Of a stretch of 64,000 nucleotides of DNA, positions 32,471 through 43,590 are shown one piece after another (the first letter of the stretch is position 1; every line of letters starts with the position of its first letter). The notes beneath the pieces were generated by a model. That model was not told the origin of the DNA, ran no database searches, and saw nothing but the letters and a program-made list of their open reading frames with translations. The stretch is from Thalassia testudinum. Lineage: Eukaryota > Streptophyta > Magnoliopsida > Alismatales > Hydrocharitaceae. The stretch lies in contig JAZHRO010000012.1 of NCBI GenBank assembly GCA_037157565.1, positions 2,568,501 through 2,632,500 on the forward strand. The letters run 5' to 3'. The position numbers were made by a program, and so were the translations under genes.

Positions 32471-35189
32471 TGATTGCGCCGCAAAAATACACCTGCAATT
32501 GTGCCGTCTTGTGCTATTTCCTAGCATTATCAGTACATATTAGGTAGACATAGTCGCATTTATAAAAATACATGCATGCATGCATTTAATTGAGAGGGGA
32601 GGAGAGTGAAATAAATGGCCTTGCAATTAACATTTTTCCTCAAGTGCATCTTTGCAAAATTCACCATCTTTTTATTTTTCCACTTGACTTTGAAACTCTT
32701 CCCACGACTGCATAGCAACCTCTTCTTCTTCGTGCCATGTCCTGCTCCGCCTCTCCCTGCTAGCCGCATGCAGCCTCTCCTTGCCAAGCCATGCGCAAGC
32801 ATGCACAGCCAGGGCATGGCTGTGCATGCTCTCTTCTTCTATAAAAAGAGCTCAGCTTCTTCCTTTGTAGGGAGCCTGGTCCCCACAGAGAAAACCCAAC
32901 GCAGCACCACCTTCTTCACCAGGCCACCATCTCCTCCCTTCTCCCTCCATACGCAGGCCCTCCTCCTCTGAGGAGACACCCTGCGGACAGGAGCACCTCA
33001 CGGTGGTGCACAACCACCACCGTGAGTCCACCACCACCCAGCTCATTAAAGAGCTGGTGGGCATGGTGGCTCTTTCCTTATTTCGTCATTTGAAGCACCT
33101 TCATCCATTACCGTAAAGCTTCAGCTTTGAAGCTCAACCGGCCACCGCATGCCCTGCAGCAGCCGGCTGAGCTCCACAGCAGCAGCAGCGTACGCAGGCC
33201 ACCGCGCACGCCTGCAAGTGCCCTTGCCTCCCTCTCTGCGCACCCTGTCATGCTCTCTCTTCCGCCCGCAACCAACCGGCGCATTCCTCTTCCACGCGAA
33301 CGCCAGCCAGCGCGCGCCACCCGCAAGCTACCCGCACTCACAACACCTGTAGCAAGCGGTCGTGCGGCTCGGCCATACACTGTAGCCACTGTTCACACCA
33401 GTCTGCAGAACACTATGGCTATAGCGGGGTGACCGGTAAGCTTCTCACTTATCCGGTCACCCGACATGCCGCAACCGGTCGTAGCCCGAGCGCGCGTCTC
33501 GCCCCGAGTCCGCTCCAGCACCTGCCTGTGCGTCTACGTGCGGTCCTCTACTAGCGCCCGCCCGCTTCCGCGTCTTTGCTTGCATGTGCCTGCCAGTGCC
33601 CGCTCCAGCCTTTCGTGCAGCGCGGTGCGCTACGGTCCTCTCCGCGTCGATCGCCCTCCAGCGCGTGCCTCTTTGTGCGCATACGCACCTGCGCGTGCAC
33701 GTGAAGCTACCAGACATCGACCCTGAGCGCGCGGACGACTTAAACCCTCCAGCCTCTTCGCTCCACTAGTCTCTCTCCTGCTCTCTCTCTCTCTCTCTCA
33801 GCACTCTCTCGCTCTATCTCTGCACACACACATACACACACACTCACACTCTCGCACACACACACTCTCACTTATATATTATTATATACTTATCTATATA
33901 TACATATACATATATATATTTATATATATATATATTTATATACATATATATATATATTTATATGTATACATATAGTAGTACCTATATACTTAAGTTTTAG
34001 TATACATACATACATATATATATATATCTATATACTTATATATACATATATATTTACATATACACATATACTTATACACATAGATATATATATATATACA
34101 TATATCTATACATATATTAGTACTTATATAACTATGTATTAGTCTATATACATACATATATATATACATATATATACATCTATATACTTATATATATACA
34201 TATATATACACATATACTTATACATACATACATACATACATACATATCTATCTATATAACTATATATACATATATATATATACATATCTATCTACATATA
34301 TCTATATACATATATTACTATATATATATATTTACATCTATATAGTTATATATACATACTTATACATATATATATATATATCTATACATATATCTATCTA
34401 TACATATACTCATATATATATATACATATATATACCTATATATTTATAACCATATATATATATAGATATATTTACATATATACATATATATATATTTTCA
34501 CATTACTTACCATACGTGGTATCGTGGGAATATCTGCAGCAGTTGCTGATATTCCCCGATACACGCATACAAAAAGTGTGGTCACACACATTTTCCACCA
34601 TCCATCCTACACTCCACACAGCACCTCGTCCTGTTGGTTGCGTCTTTTTAGACGACAACCGACACGACACCGTGCTACACTCCATCTTTGCCTCCACCCC
34701 CACCCCTTTATACATATATAGTATATACATATATATATATTATATTTACTTTATTTCTATTTCTCTTGCATGCCCATAAAAAGATAAAAAAAAATATAAA
34801 AGAGAAAAGATAATCTTTGACTTGTAGGTACTTCGTCTTGCGAATAGCAAGACCCATTTTGGAACCCTGATTTGGCTCAAAGCCAAGAACTTAATTTTGA
34901 GGGTGTGCCTTGAGGACCAAGATTATCAGAAAAAAAATCTAAATAGAAAAAACACCAAAAACACAATAAATGAACGGAAGAGACTCGTTGTAGGAAAGGC
35001 ATAGAAACTTGACTTGTAACCCCACTTCCCTGAGTTCGACCCTGGGCCTAAAAGTGACCAAGATAAAATCAAGTAGGCTAGGAAAAAAAAATTTGTAAAG
35101 AGATGGTTAGGCTCGATTTAGGTTAACCACTATACACACTTCAATGATAAAATCACCATATTAACACACCTATCCATGCCCGACCTCCA
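32471..35189 (+). repeat. 3' LTR of element A
   Basis: 2719 bp, colinear with the 5' LTR. Intact TATA box (32840-32848), hairpin (33430-33459) and TA-rich tract (33875-34495). TSD AGCAG follows at 35190-35194. Confidence 0.95.
32840..32848 (+). promoter_or_regulatory. TATA box of A's LTR
   Basis: TATAAAAAG within CT-rich sequence. The equivalent in the 5' LTR (22611-22619) reads TATAGAAAG, so the promoter that would drive A itself is weakened. Confidence 0.65.
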
Positions 35190-35931
35190 AGCAGCCGCAG
35201 TGATATAAGAGTAAAAAGTGATGTTGGCTTATCGCCTTCAAGTCACTAGGGTCAGGTCCCTATCACGTCCTTGCCTGTGCTAACACCTTGCGGGTCTGGG
35301 CTTGATTCGATTACCTGGATGCCCGATTTTGGTCTGTCTTGGTTCGTTTGTCTGAGAAGGGAAGAAGAGAAAAAGAGAAGAGAACGGGGGGGTTTTGCTC
35401 TGAGGAGGTTTGGCTGACACTTAGCCAAAATTAAGGAACCTTCCCCCTTTGCGTGAAGAAGAAGAAAAGAAGAGGAGCCACACAAGCGAAGAAGAAAGAA
35501 GAAGAAGAAGAGAAGAAGAAGGAAAGCAAGAAGAAGAAGAAGAAGAGAAGGAAAGCAAGAAGAAGTAGAAGAAGAAATCATACGTTTAAGACATCTCATT
35601 AGATATTCAGATGGCTGAGATCATTTCATATATATATCTATTGAATTCTTTTTGCCATTATTGTAGGGAGTAATTGGTGATTCAAATCACCATTTTACTC
35701 TATTCTTTTTGCAGTCTGATACTTGATCCTATTGCTACATTACTCTGAATCAATTTCTGATTACAATTTCATATCTTTATTGTTTTAAATTGCAATTTTG
35801 AGAGCTGAATTCCTATTTGCTCCCAGCGAATGACCTTGAACTTTTTCGAGTAATAAATTTTATCTGTTTGAGTGGTACTTTGGCTATATTACAACGAAGC
35901 AATTTTAAAACATCGATTTATCGCTCCAACA
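35190..35931 (+). repeat. 3' LTR of B, second part
   Basis: Colinear with 9489-10225 (R/U5). Carries the AAG/GAA purine tract (35455-35575) that yields a false 115-codon minus ORF. Ends CTCCAACA, followed by TSD GTGTC (35932-35936). Confidence 0.95.
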
Positions 35932-35936
35932 GTGTC

Positions 35937-36934
35937 ACTCCAAATCTTGAATGTAGGTTTCTTTCATAATTTGTCCCCCTCAACTGTCAATTCATCATTC
36001 ACCCGAGGTTTAAATTCATCTAACATTTCCGCAGATCCCTTGGGGCACTCTATCTGAGCTAAAATGTTCCTAATTGTATCATCAGACTCCTCAGATAGGT
36101 GAATTTCTTTAGGGTTAGGTTCCCTAAGGGTGGGCTTGAGTTCCATCTCGTGATCAGAAAGGAGGGCAGGATTAACAACTTGACTTTGGCCCACTTCATC
36201 AAATGTGACGAAAATACTTTCATCTGGGTCGAGGTCTTCCAATGGTACCATCATTCCCTTCTTTTGACTCCAATATAATTCAGGTGGATACTCAACTTGA
36301 TCATCATCTTCCTCGGGTTGCCACCTTTCTTCATCAAATGTATAGCCACTTTCATACATATCATCTTCCCACTTAAGGCGTGGACCTCTCAAGGAAGTGT
36401 CATCTAGCAGGGAGGTTTCAAAATATATCCTTGAAAAGTAGCTATTCTACCTTACATAATCCCCAAAATTCCCTTCCATCTTAAGGTGTGGCTCTCCCAC
36501 AGGAGATGCATCTAGCGTAGAGGGGTGCACGTCATCCTCAATGGGGTAGATTGGGTGGCTAATTTCTTCTTTTTCTTGTTGGCCTGCTCTCGAAGATTCT
36601 CCTAATAATTTGATCATTTCATCTTGCATTTTCTGTATTTCCATCTTCAAGGAGGAGTGGTCATCATTACTATCAGGAGAGAAATTAGGCTTAGGCTTCC
36701 TAAGAGTTTCTGTCCAACCATTATAATCATTTAGGGAGGGTAGGTTGGGTATTTGTATGGTGTGTGGGATATTGGGCAAGGAAAATCCCACTCCTAGGTT
36801 CTGCTCACTAATTTGGGACTTAACTAGGCCAATACTCCTATAGTAGGAGTAAAAGGGATCCCAATGATTGTCATTATGTCCATCAAAGGATGGACCATCT
36901 CGGCGTATGGGATCAAAGATCGTAGAGTGAGGGT
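35937..36934 (-). pseudogene. H long ORF, 5' portion (unrecognised protein)
   Basis: Minus-strand reading frame from solo LTR S to the B insertion. It is open except for TAG at 36447-36449 and TGA at 35964-35966, both in frame with what follows. Visible segments include DPFYSYYRSIGLVKSQISEQ, MEIQKMQDEMIKLLGESSR (short helix) and an acidic stretch WEDDMYESGYTFDEERWQPE. Together with 6980-7627 it spans about 548 codons. No match to gag core, PR, RT, RH, INT or envelope that I can see. Its place, straight after the leader, is that of gag. Its true start may be lost in S or upstream. Confidence 0.6.
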
Positions 36935-37450
36935 TGAGAGTTTGTGCCTGCGGATCTTACTTAGCCACAAACACAAGATCAAGTGTGATATCGATTGTAA
37001 TAAAAATATGGCACAAAAAGAACAATCCCACAATATACACAAAGATTTATAGTGGAAACCCCTATGGGTAAAAACCACTACCTAAGCCTCCCAGCTTAGG
37101 ATTTTCCCAACTAGGCAATGCTAGTCAATCCACTAACGTATCACTTAAACGAGGGTGGCACAACCTTTTACAAACCACTTCTCTTTTTATCCTGAAGAGA
37201 AGCAAAAATAATAACAATAATAGATTTCTCCCAACAGCTTGGGATCCGTAATCAAAGCAACAAGTAAAATAAAATAATATAATCCCATGGAACCTCAAGG
37301 AAAGTCAAATCAGATTTTTGCAAAGGTCGAATCGAAGTGCTTTGGAGGGAGTGAAAACAGAAGTGCAGAACACTTTGAGAGAAAGCACGAGAGTAGATTT
37401 TCTATATGGATTTCTCTTTGAAAGTGTTTTTTAAAATGAGGGGTGTGGAG

Positions 37451-37462
37451 CCCTATTTATAG
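37451..37462 (-). promoter_or_regulatory. TATA box of solo LTR S
   Basis: Minus strand CTATAAATAGGG, with TC/CA-rich sequence downstream, typical of a plant core promoter. Confidence 0.65.
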
Positions 37463-37511
37463 GTGAAAACAGAGCATATTTGGAATGTTGAGAAAAATCA
37501 TTTGAACCAAA

Positions 37512-37768
37512 TTGGTCGATCAATTTACTTAATTGATTGATCAATTTTCATTTGGTCGATCAATTAACTTAATTGGTCGATCAATTTTCATTTTGGTCGA
37601 TCAATTAACTTAATTGGTTGATCAATTACTGATCGATCAAATATTTAATTGGTCAATCAATTATGGGAAAATCGGATTTGATCGTTAGGAAAATTTGGTC
37701 GATCAATATTCTTATTTTGATCGATCAATTGATTTGATCGATCAATTCTAATATTTTGGTTGATCAAC
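37512..37768. repeat. Tandem TTGGTCGATCAATT minisatellite in the U3 of S
   Basis: About 12 imperfect copies of a 13-16 bp unit centred on the palindrome ATTGATCGATCAAT, upstream (minus strand) of the S TATA box. Confidence 0.85.
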
Positions 37769-37980
37769 ACTATCTAGATGTTTATTTTATGATTTAGAAA
37801 GGTTTGCCTTTAATCCTGAGGTTCCTTATAGTAATTCTTAACTTAAGAAATATAAAAGAATTACATTGACTAAAGATAATCTTCACTTTGATCCATATGG
37901 AGGATGGTTGACTTGATTCGTGCGAGCGTGATCCTGAAAGATTAGTTTACAATAAAACATAATTTTGTTTCATCAAAACA

Positions 37981-39357
37981 GAGGTACTTACATGGGTAAG
38001 GGTGTGGGCAAGAGGTAAAAGGATGGAAGTCAGGGCGATCCATTCAAACTCACACCCAAGTCAGATTCTTCCCAATACAAACACAAATCAAAGGACTTTT
38101 TAGGTCTTTACCCATTTAGGCATTTGGTTTTAAGTTAGATTGTAGGTGACAATACAATTTGTTTAATCAATTTATGCACCTATTGTCGACCTACGAAATG
38201 CCTAAAAAGATGTAGTTGGAACTTAGGAGCTCTTCCCTAAAGTTCAAATGGTAAGGTACTCCAAGGATGGAAGATCGAGGGATGCAAGTAGGCTTAAGCC
38301 TTCCTTTGAAGCTTTGCTTTCGCGGTGCTTCTTAACTACCCTAAAAAATTCGTGATAGGGTATCCCCCTCCGTGGAGTTATGTAACCTTTGATCTTAAGT
38401 TTCAAGCACTTTGAAACCAACGGTAGGAGGGTTCTTTCCTAGCAACTCAAAAACCTAGTAATGTCTAAATGCGTGCCTTGGTGCATAATCATACACGTGT
38501 GCATTCACCGTAAAATTTTTAGTTGAGTTTTGTGAATGGCACGACAAGTTCTCAATTCAAGTCCTTGGTTTTTAATGTTCCTCCTTTAGTTAAAGTCCTT
38601 TTTCAAGAAAAATATGTGACCACTTGTTAGATCTTTTCAATTCAATTAGGTGGTTTTGCAATTAAATCCAGATGCAAATGCATGAACAAGATAGAATGCA
38701 AGGAAAAGAAAACGTACCTTGCCTCCAGCGATCAGCAATGATATGCAAGAATGCATGCAATGCGGAAAATCAAGTCTAGATGTTGCTCATTCACACCTAA
38801 ATGGTCATCCTAGGGGTAGGCAGCTTCTAGAAGGTTGCTCATGCTCTTTTTTTTTATGTCTTATATCTAACCTAGTTATGCACAAACAAGAAAAATAAAA
38901 TTAATCCACGAAAGAAAATAAAAACCTAAGTCCAAATAAATGGGAACAGACTCTCGCAAAAATTTACCCAACAAGGGCCTAAAACAAAATCGGGGAACAA
39001 ATCCCTAAAAATGTATCCTAGAGCAAGCGTCTCAAACCAAATGTGCAAGGAAAATTAAGTCTAAAGTCTAAATCCTACTTTAATCAAATCAATAACTAAA
39101 TGTGCGAAGATGATCATCACGTCCTTGTCCTTCCTCTCCTGGCAATCTAGTTCCTTGCAAGGTGGCTCGAACAATTTCTCCTCTGGTGACGTCAAGGGTC
39201 ACCTCTCACAATGATTGGTGTGATGGTGAGTCGTAGAATGTGTGTCACAGAATGTATGCACTCGCACTAGAACAAAAAGATCCAGAGTTAAATATGCTTC
39301 CAAAATTTAAATCAATGTGAACAAATGAATGAATGCGATTTTATTAAGCCTGTTGCC
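37981..39357 (-). other. Untranslated leader of H
   Basis: Non-coding. 38130-38760 matches C's leader (49220-49829), including ACTCCAAGGA, GGGATGCAAGTAGG and CCCCCTCCGTGGAGT. No conserved ORF. Confidence 0.75.
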
Positions 39358-39375
39358 TCCCCAACAATGGTGCCA
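39358..39375 (-). promoter_or_regulatory. Primer binding site of H (decayed tRNA-Asp type)
   Basis: Minus strand TGGCACCATTGTTGGGGA, four transitions from the tRNA-Asp complement, ten bases after the LTR end (CA; TG at 39386 on plus). Confidence 0.8.
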
Positions 39376-39385
39376 TTTGAAAAGA

Positions 39386-40271
39386 TGGTTTTCGCTTTCA
39401 TTTCGCACATAAAATGTCGCATTGACGTAGTATCAAAGTGGTGGAAAACTGCTAATCAAAACAATAAAAATTAACCACTCAAAAGAGCAGGTCGTATCCA
39501 TAGGGAAGCACAGACCAATAAATCCTTTAATTAATTTCACATAAAATCATGCCCAAGAAAAATAGATTGCAAGATAATCAAATGCTAATGTCTTTGTGAT
39601 AAGCCATCCCCTCATCACCTAAACCTTGAGAATAAGAAGAAATTAAAGTGCACGCATGCAATGAGCTCAGAATAAATTAATATCACAAAATAATGCAGTA
39701 GTGCTTTCAACCGAAAATTCTTCACCCCAACTAATCCCCCCTCTCCTGTAGCAAAATAGGGGAGGTGGGTTTCCTTGCTCGCGTGCACATGGGGAGCAGC
39801 GGCTAGAGATGTGGCTCATCGAAGGAGTAGGGATAGCGGAGAGGAGTCCGATGGTGGTGGTTGCACGGCGAAGGGTGGCCAGAGTTGTCGCCGGTGAGAA
39901 GGAAGTCATCGGCAGTGGTGGGTGTTCACCGACGTGCGCGGACTGCTGGAGAGCTTGCCGCGGGAGTAGGTGAATTCTTGAGGGCGAGGCGAGGTCGATA
40001 GCATCAACGGAATGGAGTTTTGTGGTCAGATGAGGCGGCTGCGTGTGGAGATGGACGACCAGTGTTGGGTTCTTCTTGGAGAAGAAGAATAGTGTTGAAG
40101 AAGAAGATGATGGCATCGGCGAGGGTGGTGCACATGGTGGTGGTGCGCAGAGGTGTGGCCTCATGGTGAAGCTGGTGGTGCATGCGGCTGTGCCCTATTG
40201 TAGGTATGAGAGGACGACGGGGTTCGGACCTTTGTGCGTGGGCAGTAGGGGGTGGAGAGATGAAGAGGGGG
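39386..40271 (-). repeat. 5' LTR of H, inner part (cut by C)
   Basis: U5 side of H's LTR. 39832-40271 aligns with 4272-4710 of the 3' LTR. Ends in GGGGG (40267-40271), the target site of C; in the other LTR the sequence continues unbroken (GGGGGGTCCTCC). The 165-codon minus ORF here is LTR sequence. Confidence 0.85.
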
Positions 40272-42027
40272 TGATAGACGACTTTTTGCTTTGCGTTATA
40301 ATATTTAAGTGGTGGAAAAATCGACTGATAAAAAATAATGAAAATAACCACTTGCAGAAGAGCGGGTCGTGTCCACAGGGAGGTAATTATGCAATAAATA
40401 CTTAATTATTTAATGTTATTTTGGATAGTGCGAAATCCCTATTCAAATCTGACTTAAAATGTGAAGGAAAGTAGATTTGCAATAACTTAAAAAGATAAAG
40501 GTATATGTGCAGTTTTCTCTCACAAAAATCCTTAATAAATTTATGATGAATTTATGCAATTTTCACGTGATGTGTACTAGAGAAAATTAGTACTTAAGTT
40601 AAGCCCAAAAATCAATCTTCAAACTAGTGAATATCAATATCATGCAATTATAAGGAACTATGAGTGTTCAAGTGCAATTCTGCCACAATATAATAATAAT
40701 AAATAAAATCAAATTATGTGGTAGTGGCACTGAATGTAAATTTTAATTGGTGTGAAAACAGAGCATTCTTGCTCTCTCCTCCTCGCGATGGAAAGAGAGA
40801 ACCGGTGGGACTTTGGAGAGGCTCAGGAGGATGGCGAGGACGAGGGCTCTCCGGTGGTGGCAGTGGCGTGGCCGGAGGTGGTTGGAGATGGCCGACAGAG
40901 GTGGTTGGAGAGCCGGCCTGTTGGCTCTGTTGAAGGATGAAGGTGCACGCAGTGCCTGCGGCTGGTGGCGTGCGAGCGTGCGCGCGCTGATGCATACCCG
41001 TGCAGGCGAGGCGGGTGCTCTGCACGTAGCGCCTGTGGCTGGTGGCGTGCGGGCGCGTTGCTGCAGTGCGGTGCAGGAGCGGGAAGTCGGTGCGCTTGCA
41101 GATGGAGCGGGTGAGCGGTGGGGCTTGCGGACGTGCCAGCAGGGTGGAGAGGCGAGCGGTTGGGTGCGCTGGAGTGGTAGGAGGAAGGCGCGCGAGCGAT
41201 GAGAGGGTGCTGTGAGGGGGAGGCGGTCTGCACGCAGCGCCTGCAGTTGGCTGCTTGCAGGCTTGGTGCACTGGAGATGGGAGGAAGGCGCGTGGGCAGG
41301 CGCTTGCAGAGGTTGGAGTGGCTGCTGGAAGGCTTGGTGCACGCCTGTGATGCGGTGCAGGGCTGGCTGGAGATGGGTGAGCAGGTGGTTGCTAAGGTGG
41401 ATGGAGATCTGGTGATGGCGGGTGCAGGCAAAGGTGGCGTGAGTGCCTGCAGCAGGGGAGAGGTGCGCGGTTGGGTGGATGCACCTGCTGTGGAGTGGGT
41501 TCTGTGCGTGCGGTGAAGGCAGGTGCGGTGACTGCAGGGCCGGCTGGAGATGGCACACGCCTGTGGGCACGCAAGGTGGAGGGTCGCTCAAGCCAAGGAT
41601 CCACAGTGTCCGCTGGGTAGTTCCCCGCATGGTGGAAGATGAAAAATCCCCGTTCTTCTCTCCACCTCCTCTCTTTTAACTCCTCTCTCTCCCCACGTGT
41701 GTGAGTTAAGGGATTTTCAAATCCTTTAACTATTTCTAGCCTCGTTTGTTGAGGGAGGGCAGCGGAAGATTAACCCCATGTGCGGCGAGGGAGGGGGAAA
41801 GAGTCGCGGCTGTTATGTGTTGGGGAAATTTATCCCCCCACCCTTGTTCTTTCTGAATATTATTACCTGCACATGAAAACAACAAAATCATTAAGTTATA
41901 GAATGTTATAAACTTAAATCATGATGCGTACAAATATTCTACACCTTAATTGCAATTATTAACACACCTAAATTGTACGATTAAAGATACTTAGGCTTAA
42001 TATTAGTCCATTTTAATGGACTCATCA
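40272..42027 (-). repeat. 3' LTR of element C
   Basis: 1756 bp, minus strand TGATGAG...TCTATCA. Contains GC-rich imperfect repeats (40940-41570) built on CACGCAGCGCCTGCGGCTGG and CTGGAGATGG, which produce a 295-codon antisense ORF (40743-41630) with no protein support. Confidence 0.85.
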
Positions 42028-42065
42028 AATACCCCCATGCCTAAGATTTGCTAATCCCTAGCAAA
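42028..42065 (-). promoter_or_regulatory. PPT and adjacent hairpin of C
   Basis: Minus strand: hairpin TTTGCTA/TAGCAAA (42047-42065), then CTTAGGCATGGGGGTATT before LTR TGATGAG. Confidence 0.85.
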
Positions 42066-43590
42066 AATGAAAAATAATAGAAATAATAAGAAGATTTCTT
42101 CTTTTCTTATTTCAATACTTTAGAAATCCAGACAAATGTGAAGTGCTGATAGCCTAGGTAATAGATCCAAGTGAAAGAGCCGACTCGCATTGGGAGTTCG
42201 TACATCACCCTTGGCAAAAATTTCTATCGAGATAGGCAACTATTTCCCTCGGGGATAAAGCAGACGATAATCTGTAATTTGACCCCGGCGTTTGGCTTAG
42301 GTAGGAGATATCGAGTTGAATGGATTTATATTTGGTGGCACACACTCATCTGGTGCTACATATAGTCTAGAATCGTAGACTCTAGATCTCTAGACTATTA
42401 GATAAGTCAACTCTGAGAGAGGCTACACAATTGTGCTCTCTTGATGTTCTTGGGCACTCTCTCTTTTCTTTCTTTCTGAGATCACGAATCTCGCCAGATT
42501 TAGAAATTGTACTCACTATTTGGTGGCCTCACATGGCATCCACACTTCAATTAAAGTCCTAATAACTCTACAACTAAGTTAGAGTCCTCAACCAGTATTT
42601 GGGCGATCAGAAATACTAAAAGGTAGGTATGGGTCATATTTGGTGGAACACAAAAGGTGCTTTGTTGCCTCAGAAACAATATTACATTAGAAACTTGGAT
42701 TTTTTTTTTTTCAATATAACTATTTCTTCTTTTTCTTCTTTTTCTACTTCCTTTTCAATCAATTTTTTTTTTCTTGTTTTTGTTTCTTTTTCAATCAACA
42801 CAACACGATACGGATTTTTATTTATGAGGCATTATTAGGGATGATGATGGTCAAGAGGAAGTTGTGTGGCTTATTTGGTGGAAGTGCCTATTCTCGGCAC
42901 CAGGAAGGAATGGATAGGACAAGCGTATTTCTGACCTTTGACACTATTACCCTCCATCAGCTGAGGACTTTATGAAGGACGGTCGTAACCATCCACCATA
43001 GTTATAGCTTTATTAAGACTCAATCTTTGTGTATCTGCCTTATGTGGTGACTCTTAGGAATTCACTCAAAGTACGTACACAGGAATAGAGAGTGAAAACT
43101 ATGCCTAACTCTGAAGTATCATCATCTAATTATCCAAAACTTAAGAGTCCTTGCACTGACTTAGCGCACCAGTAATCTTTCTACTTTTTCTCACAACTAG
43201 GAGGTGGATTTCTTAGAAGATAGTATGCTTGACTCTCTATGAACTGTCCAAGGGTTCAGTGGACTACAAATGTTTATTGGTTTTCCCCAAGGATCCATTA
43301 CCAAGTCTACGTGCACGTGAAATAAATGTACTGGATTCTAAACTTAAGAAATAATTCCAGAAGAAAAACCTCCAATAACAAAGGTATTTTGCTAGGGACT
43401 AACCCAATCAGCTAAAGAATTTTCTTTTTAATATATATAAATATGTATGCAAATATTTATAAATGCTATAAACACTATAAACACTATAAACATTCTCAGG
43501 TTATATCCCCCCATGCCTAAGACTGACAATGTCCTCATTGGAAACATATAGACATAGAAGAATATCACCTGAGGTGGAGAGTGGGAGGAG
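42066..43590 (-). other. 3' spacer of C with second PPT block
   Basis: Non-coding. 43504-43539 holds, on the minus strand, GAGGACATTG...TTAGGCATGGGGGGATA. A T-rich stretch at 42698-42780 explains a plus ORF. Near 43465-43490 is a short CTATAAACA tandem. No env-like ORF. Confidence 0.75.

Larger units (their letters stand above)
22237..35189 (+). mobile_element. Element A: complete Athila-like retrotransposon nested in B's 3' LTR
   Basis: 12953 bp. LTRs 22237-24965 and 32471-35189 both begin TGATTGC and end with CCA. TSD is AGTAG (22232-22236) and AGCAG (35190-35194), one mismatch. Primer site, leader, gag, PR remnant, RT, RH, INT, spacer and PPT are in order. By eye the LTRs differ at about 8 of the first 130 bases. 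Nesting proves A is younger than B. It is defective by deletion (gag/PR) and several stops. Confidence 0.95.
7628..35931 (+). mobile_element. Element B: complete but decayed Athila-like retrotransposon carrying F and A
   Basis: The 5' LTR (7628-10225) and the split 3' LTR (20370-22236 plus 35190-35931) both begin TGATGGG and end CAACA. TSD GTGTC is exact on both sides (7623-7627 and 35932-35936). Order is LTR, tRNA-Asp primer site, leader, gag, PR, RT, RH, INT, spacer, PPT, LTR. Without F and A it is about 13.5 kb. By eye the LTRs differ at about 20 positions in the first 210 bp, more than A's LTRs do, which agrees with B being older than the A nested in it. Confidence 0.95.
36935..37980 (-). 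repeat. Element S: probable copia-type solo LTR in H
   Basis: About 1.05 kb. Minus strand starts TGTTTTGATGAAAC, typical of SIRE/Maximus-like copia LTRs, and ends ...CTCA. It has a TATA box CTATAAATAGGG (37451-37462) and upstream tandem repeats of TTGGTCGATCAATT. Flanks AGGGT and GAGGT match at 3 of 5 bases, so the TSD and left boundary are uncertain. It interrupts the 5' part of H; no internal domain is present. Confidence 0.6.
4267..40271 (-). mobile_element. Element H: oldest host retrotransposon, split by G, B, S and C
   Basis: H reads right to left: 5' LTR piece (39386-40271, rest beyond C), primer site (39358-39375), leader, long ORF (36934-35937 continuing at 7627-6980 once B is removed), spacer, PPT (5511-5531) and 3' LTR piece (4267-5510). 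The two LTR pieces overlap: 4272-4710 matches 39832-40271. Each copy acts as the empty site for the other's insertion: GTAGG for G and GGGGG for C. H is non-autonomous in what remains, with no RT, INT or PR sequence. Confidence 0.85.

Noticed and set aside
37512..37768. CRISPR-like spaced repeats
   Set aside because: Units are adjacent and imperfect, without uniform spacers, and lie in a plant LTR.
40743..41630. 295-codon minus ORF
   Set aside because: Lies wholly in C's 3' LTR over GC-rich repeats; overlapping long frames on both strands and no domain.
42028..43590. Possible env-like gene after pol in C (also in A and B)
   Set aside because: No ORF with signal peptide or membrane segments; short frames only.
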